64,000 nucleotides of DNA, from contig JALMQS010000102.1 in NCBI GenBank assembly GCA_024734495.1, positions 12,440,223-12,504,222 on the forward strand, in the 5' to 3' direction. This DNA comes from Forficula auricularia. Taxonomy: Eukaryota > Arthropoda > Insecta > Dermaptera > Forficulidae. How positions within the stretch are numbered: the stretch's first letter is position 1; every line of letters begins with the position of its first letter. A model generated the notes under the pieces. The model ran no database searches. It had not been told where the DNA came from and saw only the letters and a program-made list of their open reading frames with translations. Shown one piece after another: positions 32,306-42,500 of the stretch. The position numbers and the translations under genes are program-made.

Positions 32306-32570
32306 AATCTATATATATAAAATTAAGGTTTTGTCTGTACATTGCTCCATATCACGCCAAATTTTGGTTGCACACGTTTCAAGCAAAGTTATGAACAAAA
32401 ACACCCTCAACAAAATTTCTGTCTGTATGTATGTCTGTTTCAGTGGTTTCCGAAAAGTCGCTCACGATTCCGGTAAAAACGGCTGAAGAGATTATTATGA
32501 AATTTCATATTTGGTTGGTTTCAAATTTGGTTGAGTTTGGTACAAGAGCCTAAATTTTCATTTTTTAACC
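32306..32570 (+). mobile_element. Possible Helitron 5' end
   Basis: TCTATATATATAAAATTAAGG at 32306 follows an A and resembles 5' ends of insect Helitrons, with CTGTCTGTATGTATGTCTG downstream. No 3' end was found. Confidence 0.3.
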
Positions 32571-32729
32571 TTTTTTTAGCCCCCTCCCCCCATTTTAGGC
32601 GATTGGTTTTTGCATATTTATACTTATGAGGGTCCACTGATTATGTATACAATTTTTGGTTGAGTTTGCTTAAATGGCCTACATTTTTAATTTTTAACCC
32701 CCTCCACCTCCTTTAATTTTGTGTCGATA

Positions 32730-33068
32730 TTCACTAAAATCTAATCAGCTCTTAATCTCAATAGACCAAAACTACGTGTGAAATTTAGTTTTGATATTCT
32801 CACTAGTTTTTGAGCTAGCACTTCCACAAAATTTGGAAACGCACAGACTAACAGACATTTTGACAAAAAATTATTATCTCGAAAAATATAATTTTTTCGA
32901 TGTTTACTTATTTGAGCTTTTTTGTAGAGCGAAATGCCATGATTTGGATCAATATTTTTAATACAAATAGTTTCAACCGTTTTTGAGATATTTTGAAAAA
33001 AGAAGGAAAAAAGCACTTTTTTCATGCAGGATTACAATACTTGACCATACCCTGTATGGTAAAGTAAA
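32730..33068 (+). repeat. Family G repeat
   Basis: CTCACTAGTTTTTGAGCTAGC to ATTACAATACTTGACCATAC-type sequence and CCTGTATGGTAAAGTAAAA, also at 55425-55743. The right end, TGGTAAAGTAAAA, is identical in both copies and likely the element end. Confidence 0.75.
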
Positions 33069-33069
33069 A

Positions 33070-33664
33070 ACACAATTTGACTGGACTATTGAGTAAGGAT
33101 TCTGAAACTTTCAGGATTTTATTCTTTTATTAATACCTACATATCCTCTAAGTATCATAAAATTATCTTTCGAGGGCAGATTTAGTATACTTATACCCCT
33201 ATGGGTCGCGAAATAATGTAAAAATTCCACAGAAATGGGGATAAATCCCTAGATCTGGCAACGCTGATTCCAATCAACGACTGGACTCCCCTAGCTCTTA
33301 CGCAAATTTCACTTTTCTGCGCGTAATGGGTTGCCTAAATACAGGCTCACCAACGTCACAAATCAAGTTCAAATTCAGACTACATTTTGAGGATTTTAAC
33401 TAAGTACAGTTATTTGTTTATATTTTATAATGCAATAGTGTTCCTAATAAAATGAATTAGTTAAAAATACTTTAAATGAAAAAAAATTCAATTTTGATTT
33501 CGGACATAGAGCTAAAATTTTATAGTATTTCATTTTGGTAAGAGTAAAATTTACTGTAGTACGGATGGTTTTCGAGTTATAAGCGAAAATCTGAAAAAAG
33601 TTCAAAATTTGGATTTTAGGCCCTCGAAAATTTATCTCCAGCCAGAAACTGTCGCAACATCATA
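33070..33664. other. Unrecognised stretch
   Basis: The part at 33480-33640 (GGTTTTCGAGTTATAAGCGAAAA) resembles the 190-bp monomer at 2.7-3.8 kb. The rest is unknown. Confidence 0.4.
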
Positions 33665-33895
33665 TCTACTCTTATTAAACGAGCAAAAATTGTATATTTA
33701 TTTATATATATATTTATATATTTGTATCTTGGTTCGATTTTGAAAACGGCCCTACCAATTTTGATGAAACAACATCTATTAACAAGTTTTGAGGATGAAA
33801 AAACGATCTGGCTAGGTCTGGACCTCATCAAAATTCATCTTAATTTATTTTTTCTTAATTAAAGTAATTATTGATAGATGAAAATCTCAATAAAA
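33665..33895 (+). mobile_element. Helitron-like family E, 5' part
   Basis: A^TCTACTCTTATTAAACGAGC, then TTGTATCTTGGTTCGATTTTG and GATCTGGCTAGGTCTGGACC; breaks off near 33895. Confidence 0.65.
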
Positions 33896-34349
33896 AAAAA
33901 TGATTCGGCGGATGTCGTATTAGAACCTCTTACATCTGAGTCAGAGACTCTACCACTGGACCAAAGAACTATTTTAAAAACCCTTCCTTTTTACTTTTAC
34001 TAAAATGAATATTTTTGAATTCGACTTTATTATAAGTGTGGAAATAATTTAATGTATTATATATAGCTATGTATTTTATAAATAGAATTTATTGAATAAA
34101 TAGCGGTGCGGCAAATTTGAAATATGTATAATTGAATTAAGCTGAAAGAAAGACAACAATTAATTTTAAATCCAGAAACATTAAATATATTAATAATTAT
34201 TCCTTTGCCCCCCCCCCCCCCCCACACTCTTCTTATTAAAATTAAATATTTAATTCTCTTTTCTCCTAGCAATTATCCTTGCAATTGTCTTCCTAAAAAA
34301 TACTTGGTTGGTGAAAGTTATCACTTCTGTCGCACGTCCCGAGACGCAC

Positions 34350-36000
34350 ACATTTTTTTTTTAATTTCATGTTTTTATTTCAGATCCTATACGATTATTT
34401 TTTTTATTATTATTATCTTATGTATTTTTTATAATGTTTATCAATATGAACGAATGTGGGCAAATTGGTCTACGAGTAAACAAATATATACATAATATGT
34501 TACAATATACCCATCGGTATATTGTATAATGAAATTGCAGAGAGAGACGAATTGGAGAATAAGGGTAGAAATAATATTTTATTCATTTTAGTTTTTATAT
34601 AAAATTTTTATTTAAATATAATTTATTAAAAAAATAACTTAATAATAATTTCTTTTCAAATAGATTAGTCTAAATATAAATTATTTAGCAAATTTTAATA
34701 GTAAAAATAAATTAAAATTTGAATTTACATAGAAATTGAGTATAATGCGTTACTTTGGGTGAACCTTTAAGAATTGTTTAATAATATCTCTGTTTCAGTG
34801 GAAAAATAAATAATAATATAAAATTTTACTTAAAAAAATCATTACTTGAAACTAACACGGAACGAACAAGAACAGGGGAATTGGAGAAATAGAATCACAA
34901 AAGGGAATAGAAGAAGAAATAGGAAGGGAGAGTCTGAACAAGACGACGAGAGATCACTCATAATATAGGAAGAGAACGTAACACATCCTATGCAAACTTT
35001 CTTTCTATAGTTAACATTCGAAGCAAGAGATTCTGTCTACAGACTTCACTCTCCACACATCATTCTAGAGAGATCATTCCAGACGGAGCTTTCATCTTCC
35101 AAACTTATCCACTCAAAATTTCTCAATCTATCCATCCTTCTACTTCGCACATACTTCTCTCACAATATTTCCTATATTCCACTCGATATATAAATATATC
35201 TGAATTGGAGTCCATTAATCACCGGCTATTTCTACGAGACACCTAGAATTCCTTCTTTCAAAGCGCACCTGCATATCAAATAATCGGTGCCGAAGCTATA
35301 ATTCGGTCTCAAAGAAGACGGCAGGAAGATAGGACCATTCCAAGAAGAGGGAATTATTATCAAAAGAGGAAATTACTACAGTGAGAAGATCAAGAAGCGA
35401 TTCTAACGACTCAGCCCACCAAAGGAGTGAACAAATTTCATTAATAATCCAATTTCTATAATAACCCATTCTAGTTCTGTTAAATTCAAGAAATTATAAA
35501 AATAAATTCACATTATTAAATATTAAATAACTCTAATAAAAATCTTTATTATCATTGTAAACTTCACATCCCTCCTTTTAATATTATTTTATTTAGTTTT
35601 TTTATTATTCTTAATCAATTTTTTATTAATTTTCACACTAAAATCAGTAACGTAAATTCACAGTAAATTCAATCAATTTCAGAAAGAAAGCACTAAGAGA
35701 GAATACCCTGAATACACCCGCCACCATTTACAATCACAAACCAACATCCAAAACTACATTATAACCACTGCAATGTGGACCATTAGAAAGATAGAAATGC
35801 AAAAACTGGGTCGGGTGGGGATGGATGTGGGATGTGCAGGAGGTAGGGTGCAGTTGTGGGGGGTCCGGGGGTGGGAGGGGCGGTTGGGTTGCAGTGGGGG
35901 TGCAGTGTTTGGGGCGAGGTGTATGGTTTCGGGAGGAGGGTGTGGGGGTCAGGGGTTACCCTCAGGGGTTACCATCGCTCGGTGACTCCAGGTACTAACT
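34350..36000 (+). mobile_element. Helitron-like family E, 3' part, split by insertion
   Basis: 34360-34498 (ATCCTATACGATTATTTT ... GAGTAAACAAATATATAC) continues after the insertion at 35772 with ATGTGGACCATTAGAAAG, the G-rich tract (35815-35960), a shortened hairpin (ACCATCGCTCGGT) and CTCCAGGTAC^T at about 35997. Poly-C at 34208-34224 lies before it. Confidence 0.65.
34499..35771 (+). mobile_element. 1.27-kb LTR-like insertion
   Basis: The host phrase ACATAATATGTGGACC is split; the insert begins TGTTACAATATACC and ends CCACTGCA, so TG...CA. A TATA-like CTCGATATATAAATA at about 35181 and AATAAA words further on fit an LTR. No clean target duplication remains (AATA on the left, AATG on the right), and no protein is encoded. 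It could be a solo LTR or another non-coding element. Confidence 0.4.
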
Positions 36001-36199
36001 TGGACCGATTTGGATGACTTTTTTGCATTGAGCTCAGAATAGTTTCCGATTGGTTCCGTATAAATTTCATTGGCATCGGAACTTTTTTGTTATGTATGTT
36101 TACATATAACTTCTTTGTTTATGGACCAACTTCGATGATACTTTTTTTATTGGAAAAAGTTAGTGGTAATCCCATATTAATTTGGTCAAGTTCTAATGA

Positions 36200-36480
36200 A
36201 TAATAAAACTTGATCAATATGCGAGGTAGGTTTCACAAAAAAGAAATAAAACAAAATTGAGTTTTGAATTCGATATATTTCGGTAGAGGACTATCATCAG
36301 GGGTCAAAGAAAACAGTTTTCTTTGACTCCTGATGATGGCCTCACCCCCGAAATATATCGAATTCAAAACTCAAATTTTGTTTTATTTCTTTTGTGAAAC
36401 CTACCTCGCATCTTGTCCAAGTTTTATTATTATATTAAAATGTTTCACCTAGAACCAACACCTAACTCCTTAAAAGTTAT
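36200..36480. mobile_element. 281-bp palindromic Penelope-type insertion, 12-bp duplication
   Basis: AAGTTCTAATGA flanks it (36188-36199 and 36481-36492); uninterrupted family A (47720, AAGTTCTGATGATA) shows the single copy. Arms of about 90 bp (GCGAGGTAGGTTTCAC... and GTGAAACCTACCTCGC) meet near 36312. The tail GTTTCACC...ACCAACACC...CTCCTTAAAA is shared with 44367-44524 and 46560-46915. Hammerhead-like motifs lie on each arm near the centre. Confidence 0.7.
36330..36361 (+). ncRNA. Hammerhead-like core in palindrome
   Basis: CTGATGA (36330-36336), a short G/C-containing stem II region ending CCCC, GAAA (36350-36353), TATA and TC (36358-36359). This order matches the Penelope-end motif at 15149 (minimal stem III, then TC). 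The opposite arm gives CTGATGA...CTACC-GAAATATATC on the minus strand. Stem II and stem I pair poorly, so activity is doubtful. Confidence 0.35.
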
Positions 36481-37239
36481 AAGTTCTAATGATATGATCA
36501 ATGACAATATAACGGAAATCTTCAATTCGTATGTGCAAATAATCGAAATTATAATAAATAAAATCTTTTATAAAAAATAATCTTAAAACGTTCATTTAAA
36601 ACCCTCAAACGTTTCGAAATAATTTCTCTATTAATTTATGAATTGAATTTTATTATCAATTTCTGATTCCTTCTCCCGAATCTTTCTCTTACGAGATGCA
36701 TGCAAGTTATTAGTATTAAGTCACTATTAATAACATCACTAAAAAGAGAAAAATAAAAATAATTTTTGTAAAAAAAAAAAAAAAAAAAAAATCGACTTGA
36801 AAAAAATTAAATGCAACAAATAAAATTATAATAACTCAAAAACAAGATAATTATTTTATACTCCCTCCGTCCGGAAATATGGTATACTTACATTTCAAAA
36901 AAAATCGTAGATTATCGTGAATATAGAAACAAATGACAACATTCATTATAATATTACGAGCCGTACCTGGCGTGCCTACGGCACGCCCTGCACCGCTCAG
37001 TCTCCTGGCGGCGCAGCGTCTCGAGATGTGATTATTAGCTGTCCGTAATTATATGTTTTGAAAAAAATATTTTTTTGAATAATGAATATTGATCAAAGAA
37101 AGATGAAAAAATATCATTAAATGCTTTATAAATATTTTATTAGAGCATGCAACCATTTCTCTCGAAGTTCCCGATCGGTTGGAAACCTTTTTCTTTTTTA
37201 ATAATACATTTCAATATTTAAATTTATCTAAAAAGTGTC

Positions 37240-37570
37240 TCTAAATTAATTATATATAATAATTTTAAAATTAATTTATCTACTAAAATTTCAAATGACC
37301 CGCGCAGTAATAAATTAAGAATTAATCTCATTATCCCATTAAATCATATCTCATTAAAACTTATATTATAAATTAAATATATATAAAATATATATATATT
37401 TTAAAATTAATTTGTCTACTAAAATTTTAAGAATTTATATTTTTCTTAAATTCCAAAAAAAAAATAATTTTCGCGGTATGAATTATTTCCAAAAATTAAA
37501 TATATATTAATATATAATATATTTAAAATTAATAAATTTGCCTACTAAAATTTCAAATGAGGCACGCCGT
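37240..37570. repeat. AT-rich tandem repeat, three diverged units
   Basis: AAAATTAATTT(A/G)TCTACTAAAATTTC-type sequence occurs near 37265, 37410 and 37525. Two units end in GACCCGCGCAGTAA and GAGGCACGCCGTAA. Confidence 0.6.
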
Positions 37571-37754
37571 AAATCTAATATTCTAAGCTATATAGAGGAA
37601 TATATTAATATATGGAGATATTATAGATATATAATATAGAGAATAGATATGTTTTATTTGAAAAATTTGACAATCTAACAACTGTCATTGAATATTAGTT
37701 GCTTTTTCTCCCACATCGTACGCTAAGAGTACTGTCTGACAATGGGTGCATATA

Positions 37755-38041
37755 CAGAGTGGTCCCGAATTCATGGTACAAACTTTAATGGTAGGTACAG
37801 GACATTGTAACAATGAGTTATTGTATAGGAATGTATAGTGTAATAAGTATATGTAATATGTATATGTATGTATAGTGTAATAGTAATATAGTGTATAATG
37901 TATGTATAATGTATAGCCGTTATTTCCCCTGTTTACGCCTCACCGCGTCACTTGCGACTATACATTCCTATACAATAACTCATTGTTACAATGTCCTGTA
38001 CCTACCATTAACGTTTGTACCATGAATTAGGGACCACCCTG
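37755..38041. mobile_element. 287-bp palindromic MITE, TA target
   Basis: Arms of about 85 bp (CAGAGTGGTCCCGAATTCATG ... and CATGAATTAGGGACCACCCTG) are near-perfect inverses. TA precedes and follows (37753-37754 and 38042-38043). The centre is TATAATGTATG-rich and ends with a GC-richer CCTCACCGCGTCAC. Tc1/mariner-type non-autonomous element. Confidence 0.8.
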
Positions 38042-38276
38042 TATATAGATAGTATATATTAAAAGTAATATAACCTAATATAATTGACATGTGTCATGTA
38101 CTTCTTGGTTTAAAACTTAACGATCAAAGATCAGTTTTTTTTATGATAAATAAAATTGGTACCGCTGCATAATCAATATGGAAAATTCCGAATTTAAATT
38201 CCGAAATTCCGCATTTAATAAATTAGAAGTAACTACCCTTAATAAGGTTTTTACCACACATTACAAACATGTGGGG

Positions 38277-38495
38277 CAGAGGTGGGGAACCTTTTTACCC
38301 TGAGAGGCCACATTTAAAATAGCAGTAACAAAGGAGGCCACATAAGTTTCAATACCAATAAATGTAACTTTTGTAAAGTTATTGCTGTTCAAATTCATTT
38401 TTTTTTTCTTTATTTTAAATTCAGTTTTTCTTTATTTTAAATTCATTTCCAGGCCAGATAAGAAATTCAAAAAGGCCACAGGTTCCCCACCTCTG
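38277..38495. mobile_element. hAT-type MITE
   Basis: Begins CAGAGGTGGGGAACCTTTT and ends GGTTCCCCACCTCTG; this inverted repeat is typical of hAT elements. Flanking octamers are ATGTGGGG and GTGTATGG, five of eight matching, so the 8-bp duplication is eroded. Interior is non-coding (AGGCCACA repeats). Confidence 0.85.
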
Positions 38496-38694
38496 GTGTA
38501 TGGAATCAATTATGATAACAGGTGGAGAAAATTCCTATAAAATTTCTCATTTAAATAAGACAAAATTTCGTCGCGAGGGTGGACTAACTGGAAAATATTT
38601 ATGTTCCAAAGAAACGTACAATAAGGCCAAATCATATTTTAATTAAATTTAACGAGTATTGTAACAAAAATTATTATTTTTTAATTCATTTTTT

Positions 38695-39387
38695 AACCGA
38701 CTTCAAAAAAGGGAGAAGGTTCTCTATTCGACTGATTTTTTTTTTGTGCCTATGTTACCTCTCATATCTCCGCCAATTGTCAACAAATTTAAAAAAAAAA
38801 AAAATGCATTGGGTCCAGTCTAGCTTCGATTGGTCCATTTTTTTTCGTTTTTTGTCATGGTATTAGACCTTTTTATTAGGTTTGTTTAGACCTAACTTCT
38901 TTGTTTATGAACCGATTTCGATGGTTCTTTTTTTATCCGAAAGGTGTCTTAGGGATGGTCTCATATTAATTTGGTCAAATTCTGATGATATGATCACTAT
39001 TAATAACATCACTAAAAAAGAGAAAAATAAAAATAATTGTTAAGAAAAAATAAAAACCGACTTCAAAAATTAAATGCAACAAATAAAATACACTAAAAGG
39101 TATAAAATAATTATTATCATATTTAGTTACAACTAAACGACGAAATATTAACATGAAATTACTTTTTGAAGTCGGGGCAAACATATACCTTTTATGAATC
39201 GCACTCGACGCATCTTACTTAGTACGTTTGGCGGGTACGCTCGCTTATAGGTATAGTTTGTTTGGAACCGACTTCAAAAGTAATTTCATGTTAATATTTC
39301 GTCGTTTAGTTGTAACTAAATAAGATAATAATTATTTTATACCTTTTAGTGTATTTTATTTGTGGCATTTAATTTTTGAAGTCGGTT
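38695..39387 (+). repeat. Foldback family A element, full length
   Basis: AACCGACTTCAAAAAAGG start, body with AACCGATTTCGATGGTTC and GGTCAAATTCTGATGATATG, then arms 39055-39180 and 39268-39387 around a centre with CTTACTTAGTACGTTTGGCG. Lies wholly inside the Stowaway-like element. Confidence 0.85.
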
Positions 39388-39502
39388 TTTATTTTTTTCT
39401 TAAATTTTTTTTTTTAAAAGTTAATATAATATACTTGTCATGTTAATTTTAGTTTTATTGTATTTTTTTGCAAATGTATAATATATTTCCGGACGGAGGG
39501 AG

Positions 39503-39578
39503 TACCTTTTAGTGCATTTTATTTTATTTTTGAGTTCTTATTATTTTATTTGTTGCATTTAATTTTTTTGATGTCGGT
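39503..39578 (+). repeat. Foldback family A host, right part
   Basis: Continuation of 36001-36860 after the Stowaway-like insertion, ending TTTTTTTGATGTCGG. Confidence 0.7.
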
Positions 39579-39914
39579 TTTTTTTTGGGATGCCGATCGT
39601 CGATTAAATTTATTTCCAGCTTGTGGATATTTATTGGCCAGCAGAAGTCTAATTTGCCTGGCCTGTATGCTAATAAATGGAAAAAGGTCCATATATCGAA
39701 TTACCAGAATTCCATATTAATCAGGCAGGTATTTTGTATTAAGCGTCATCGTATGTCTATTCATACTCGATTGTAATTAATACCAGATATCCTTGACTAG
39801 TAACCCCCCCCCACCTATCTTTTGATATTACTCACGGAATTCAGACTATTAGAAACACCTTTTGACAAAGCACTCTAGCATATTAAGCCCCTATTTAGTT
39901 CACATTAACGTTTC
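39579..39914. other. Unrecognised stretch
   Basis: More GC-balanced, with a 63-codon frame (39585-39776) without recognisable features. Confidence 0.35.
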
Positions 39915-41237
39915 AAAGCTTTATTTTCCTGTCACTTAGCCGTACCTAGGTACTCAGTTATTCATGTATTATTGAATTTTCATATTCTCGAAGGGATGGA
40001 TGGTTTCATTAACTAGAGAGATTTAGCCAGGGCGGAAGCGAAAAATAATATACACACGCCTCTCTATTTTCATGTAAATATTTTGAACCATTAAAAACTT
40101 ATTTTCTCTTTAATTCAATCATTAAAATATAATCTTATCTTATTATATTAAACGAGCAAAGTTGGTGTATATATACATCCGGTCGGGTTCTCGAAAACGT
40201 CTCTAACGATTTGAATGAAATTCACGGGTTAGGAGGGTTTTGTGTTGGACATTCGATCTGTCACGGTCTCATCTTCGGCTAAGTTGTTTTTGATGGGTTT
40301 TTTGATAATTGAAACAATTATTCACAGGTGGTTGTCTCGATAAAAATGTATAATTACATTTTTATTCAATTTCCTTTTAATAAATAATTGGTTTTTTAAT
40401 TTTATATCCCACAATAAGATTATTATAATTATTATTATATATTAAAAATTGGGCAATTTAATTGATTGATGGCTGGGGAAAGGGAAAAGGAGGAGAATGA
40501 ACCAATCGACTTGCATTGGGGAATAATGGAATTAAAATATTTATCGGAAAAGAGGTTTTTTTATCTAATTAGATTTTTCCTCTTATTAAAAACAAGGACT
40601 AAAGATGAATAAGGACAGTCGATGGTGGAGAAGTAATCTCCGGAATCGAAGCAAAAATACAATGTATACATTAATTAATGTAAAATAATTGGTTTAATAA
40701 AATTAAAAAAAGCTTTATTTTCCTGTCACTTAGCCGTACCTAGGTACTCAGTTATTCATGTATTATTGAATTTTCATATTCTCGAAGGGATGGATGGTTT
40801 CATTAACTAGAGAGATTTAGCCAGGGCGGAAGCGAAAAATAATATACACACGCCTCTCTATTTTCATGTAAATATTTTGAACCATTAAAAACTTATTTTC
40901 TCTTTAATTCAATCATTAAAATATAATCTTATCTTATTATATTAAACGAGCAAAGTTGGTGTATATATACATCCGGTCGGGTTCTCGAAAACGTCTCTAA
41001 CGATTTGAATGAAATTCACGGGTTAGGAGGGTTTTGTGTTGGACATTCGATCTGTCACGGTCTCATCTTCGGCTAAGTTGTTTTTTTGATGGGTTTTTTG
41101 ATAATTGAAACAATTATTCACAGGTGGTTGTCTCGATAAAAATGTATAATTACATTTTTATTCAATTTCCTCTAATAAATAAGTTGGTTTTTTAATTTTA
41201 TATCCCACAATAAGATCATTACAATTATTATTATATA
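39915..41237 (+). repeat. Tandem duplication, ~794-bp period
   Basis: AAAGCTTTATTTTCCTGTCA at 39915 recurs at 40709, and roughly 525 bp match almost perfectly (small indels in T runs). The duplicated block includes non-transposon flank plus the 5' part of a family E element, so it is a segmental copy, not re-insertion. Family D (40495-40705) lies between the units. Confidence 0.85.
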
Positions 41238-41578
41238 TTAAAAATTGGGCAATTTTGTGATTAAAATCGAGTTTTAAATTCCGCAAATATTAATTTGACA
41301 ATTTAATTGATGAACTCAAAAATTGTTATTTAATTAAAAAAAATAATTAATCCGTATTTATTTATATACCTATATATACATTATCTGTTAGCCACTGAAG
41401 GGTAGAAATGCAAAAACTGGGTGCGTGGGCAGGGGTAGATGTGGGGGTGCAGTAGTGGGTGGTCGGGGGGGGGGGTGTCAGGAGGCAGGGTGAAGTGGTG
41501 GGGGTCCGCGGGGGGGGGTTAATATATGGGTATTAACTGAAGGAAAAATTTACCGAGCATCGCTCGGTGGCCAGGTAC
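40932..41578 (+). mobile_element. Helitron-like family E element, short complete copy
   Basis: A^TCTTATTATATTAAACGAGC start, GATCTGTCACGGTCTCATC, G-rich tract (41395-41518), hairpin ACCGAGC-ATC-GCTCGGT and GGCCAGGTAC^T end at 41578, 647 bp. The duplicated start at 40138 belongs to a truncated copy ending near 40704. Confidence 0.6.
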
Positions 41579-41579
41579 T

Positions 41580-42245
41580 TATATATTAAACGAGCAATTC
41601 TTGTATATTCCTGAGTTTTATTTATCTTGAGACATTCTTATAATTCAAAAACAGTGCTGTATATGAAAAAAAGTTTCAATTAAAAGTTTATTTATATTGA
41701 GGCTGGAACGAAGCTACGCTATTGTTTGACGATCTAAAGCAGCTTTCAAGGGTAAATCGAGGTCAAATTCTGTTTTTTAAATGTTTCTGTACATATTCTT
41801 AATCTACAAATAAAAACTGAACAACTTTTATTAGAACTATTTTTTATACGACATCAAATAAAAAAACCCACTAAATTAATTAGATCTCAAATCAAATAAT
41901 TATTTTAACAATCATTCAACTTAATTATCAAATAATAATGATTAAATAAATAATTTAATAATAGTAATAATTTTGTGACACTGCTCTGTGACATTCCAGA
42001 GTGTATGAGTGAATTGAGATACGGAAAATTCATCGACCACAATTCATCAAAAATAATTCATTGACAAGGCAATTCACGAATAGTCAATAGACCGACAAAC
42101 AGATCATCGACAACTATTCATCGATGATAATTCAGAGACATTTTCGATAAATTATCGTCGATGAATTTTCCTAGAGCCAAGTGTATTTTAAGTTTTCTTG
42201 ATGAATTCCAGTTCCAATTTCGTTATTTTGGCCTTTTGGACTGGT
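41580..42245 (+). repeat. Family J repeat, single arm
   Basis: ATCTTGAGACATTCTTATAA, AGCTTTCAAGGGTA, TACGACATCAAATAAA and GACATTCCAGAGTG match 48170-48610 and parts of 49015-49400 and 50325-51300. A run of CATCGAC/GTCGATG words (42030-42170) is specific to this copy. Confidence 0.65.
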
Positions 42246-42263
42246 TACATCGAAAAGTAAATC

Positions 42264-42400
42264 TTTTACCACTAACAAACGGTAGATGAGTAAATGGAGG
42301 GACTGGGATGGCCAATCGATGATCAGGCACTGAAATGCCTGTCATCTGATTGGACATCCCAGTCCCTCCATTTACCATCTACCGTTTGTTAGTGGTAAAA
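42264..42400. mobile_element. 137-bp foldback element (long hairpin)
   Basis: TTTTACCACTAACAAACGGT and its inverse ACCGTTTGTTAGTGGTAAAA end arms of about 65 bp with few mismatches; the loop is about 6 bases (CTGAAA region). A transcript would fold into one long near-perfect hairpin, so it could feed a small-RNA pathway. Confidence 0.8.
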
Positions 42401-42500
42401 AAGCATACTTACATTTTCGACATACAACCGGCCCTATACGATTCCTTCGTAACCTTTACATTTCATGTTTTTTTTTTTTAATTGTATATTTATTTATATA

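Larger units (their letters stand above)
36001..36860 (+). repeat. Foldback family A host, left part
   Basis: Body (GGTCAAGTTCTAATGA), then arm fragments up to TTATTTTATA at 36860; the arm continues at 39503 (TACCTTTTAGTG). It is 5'-truncated and split by two insertions. Confidence 0.7.
36861..39502. mobile_element. 2.64-kb Stowaway-like (Tc1/mariner-type) element
   Basis: Terminal inverted repeats of 20 identical bases, CTCCCTCCGTCCGGAAATAT at 36861 and its inverse ending at 39502, are flanked by TA (36859-36860 and 39503-39504). The family A arm is rejoined exactly when one TA is removed. CTCCCTCCGT ends are the Stowaway type. The interior holds no transposase I can recognise. Instead it contains family C (36955-37030), an AT-rich tandem repeat, a palindromic element (37755-38041), a hAT MITE (38277-38495) and a full family A copy (38695-39387). 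Confidence 0.75.
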
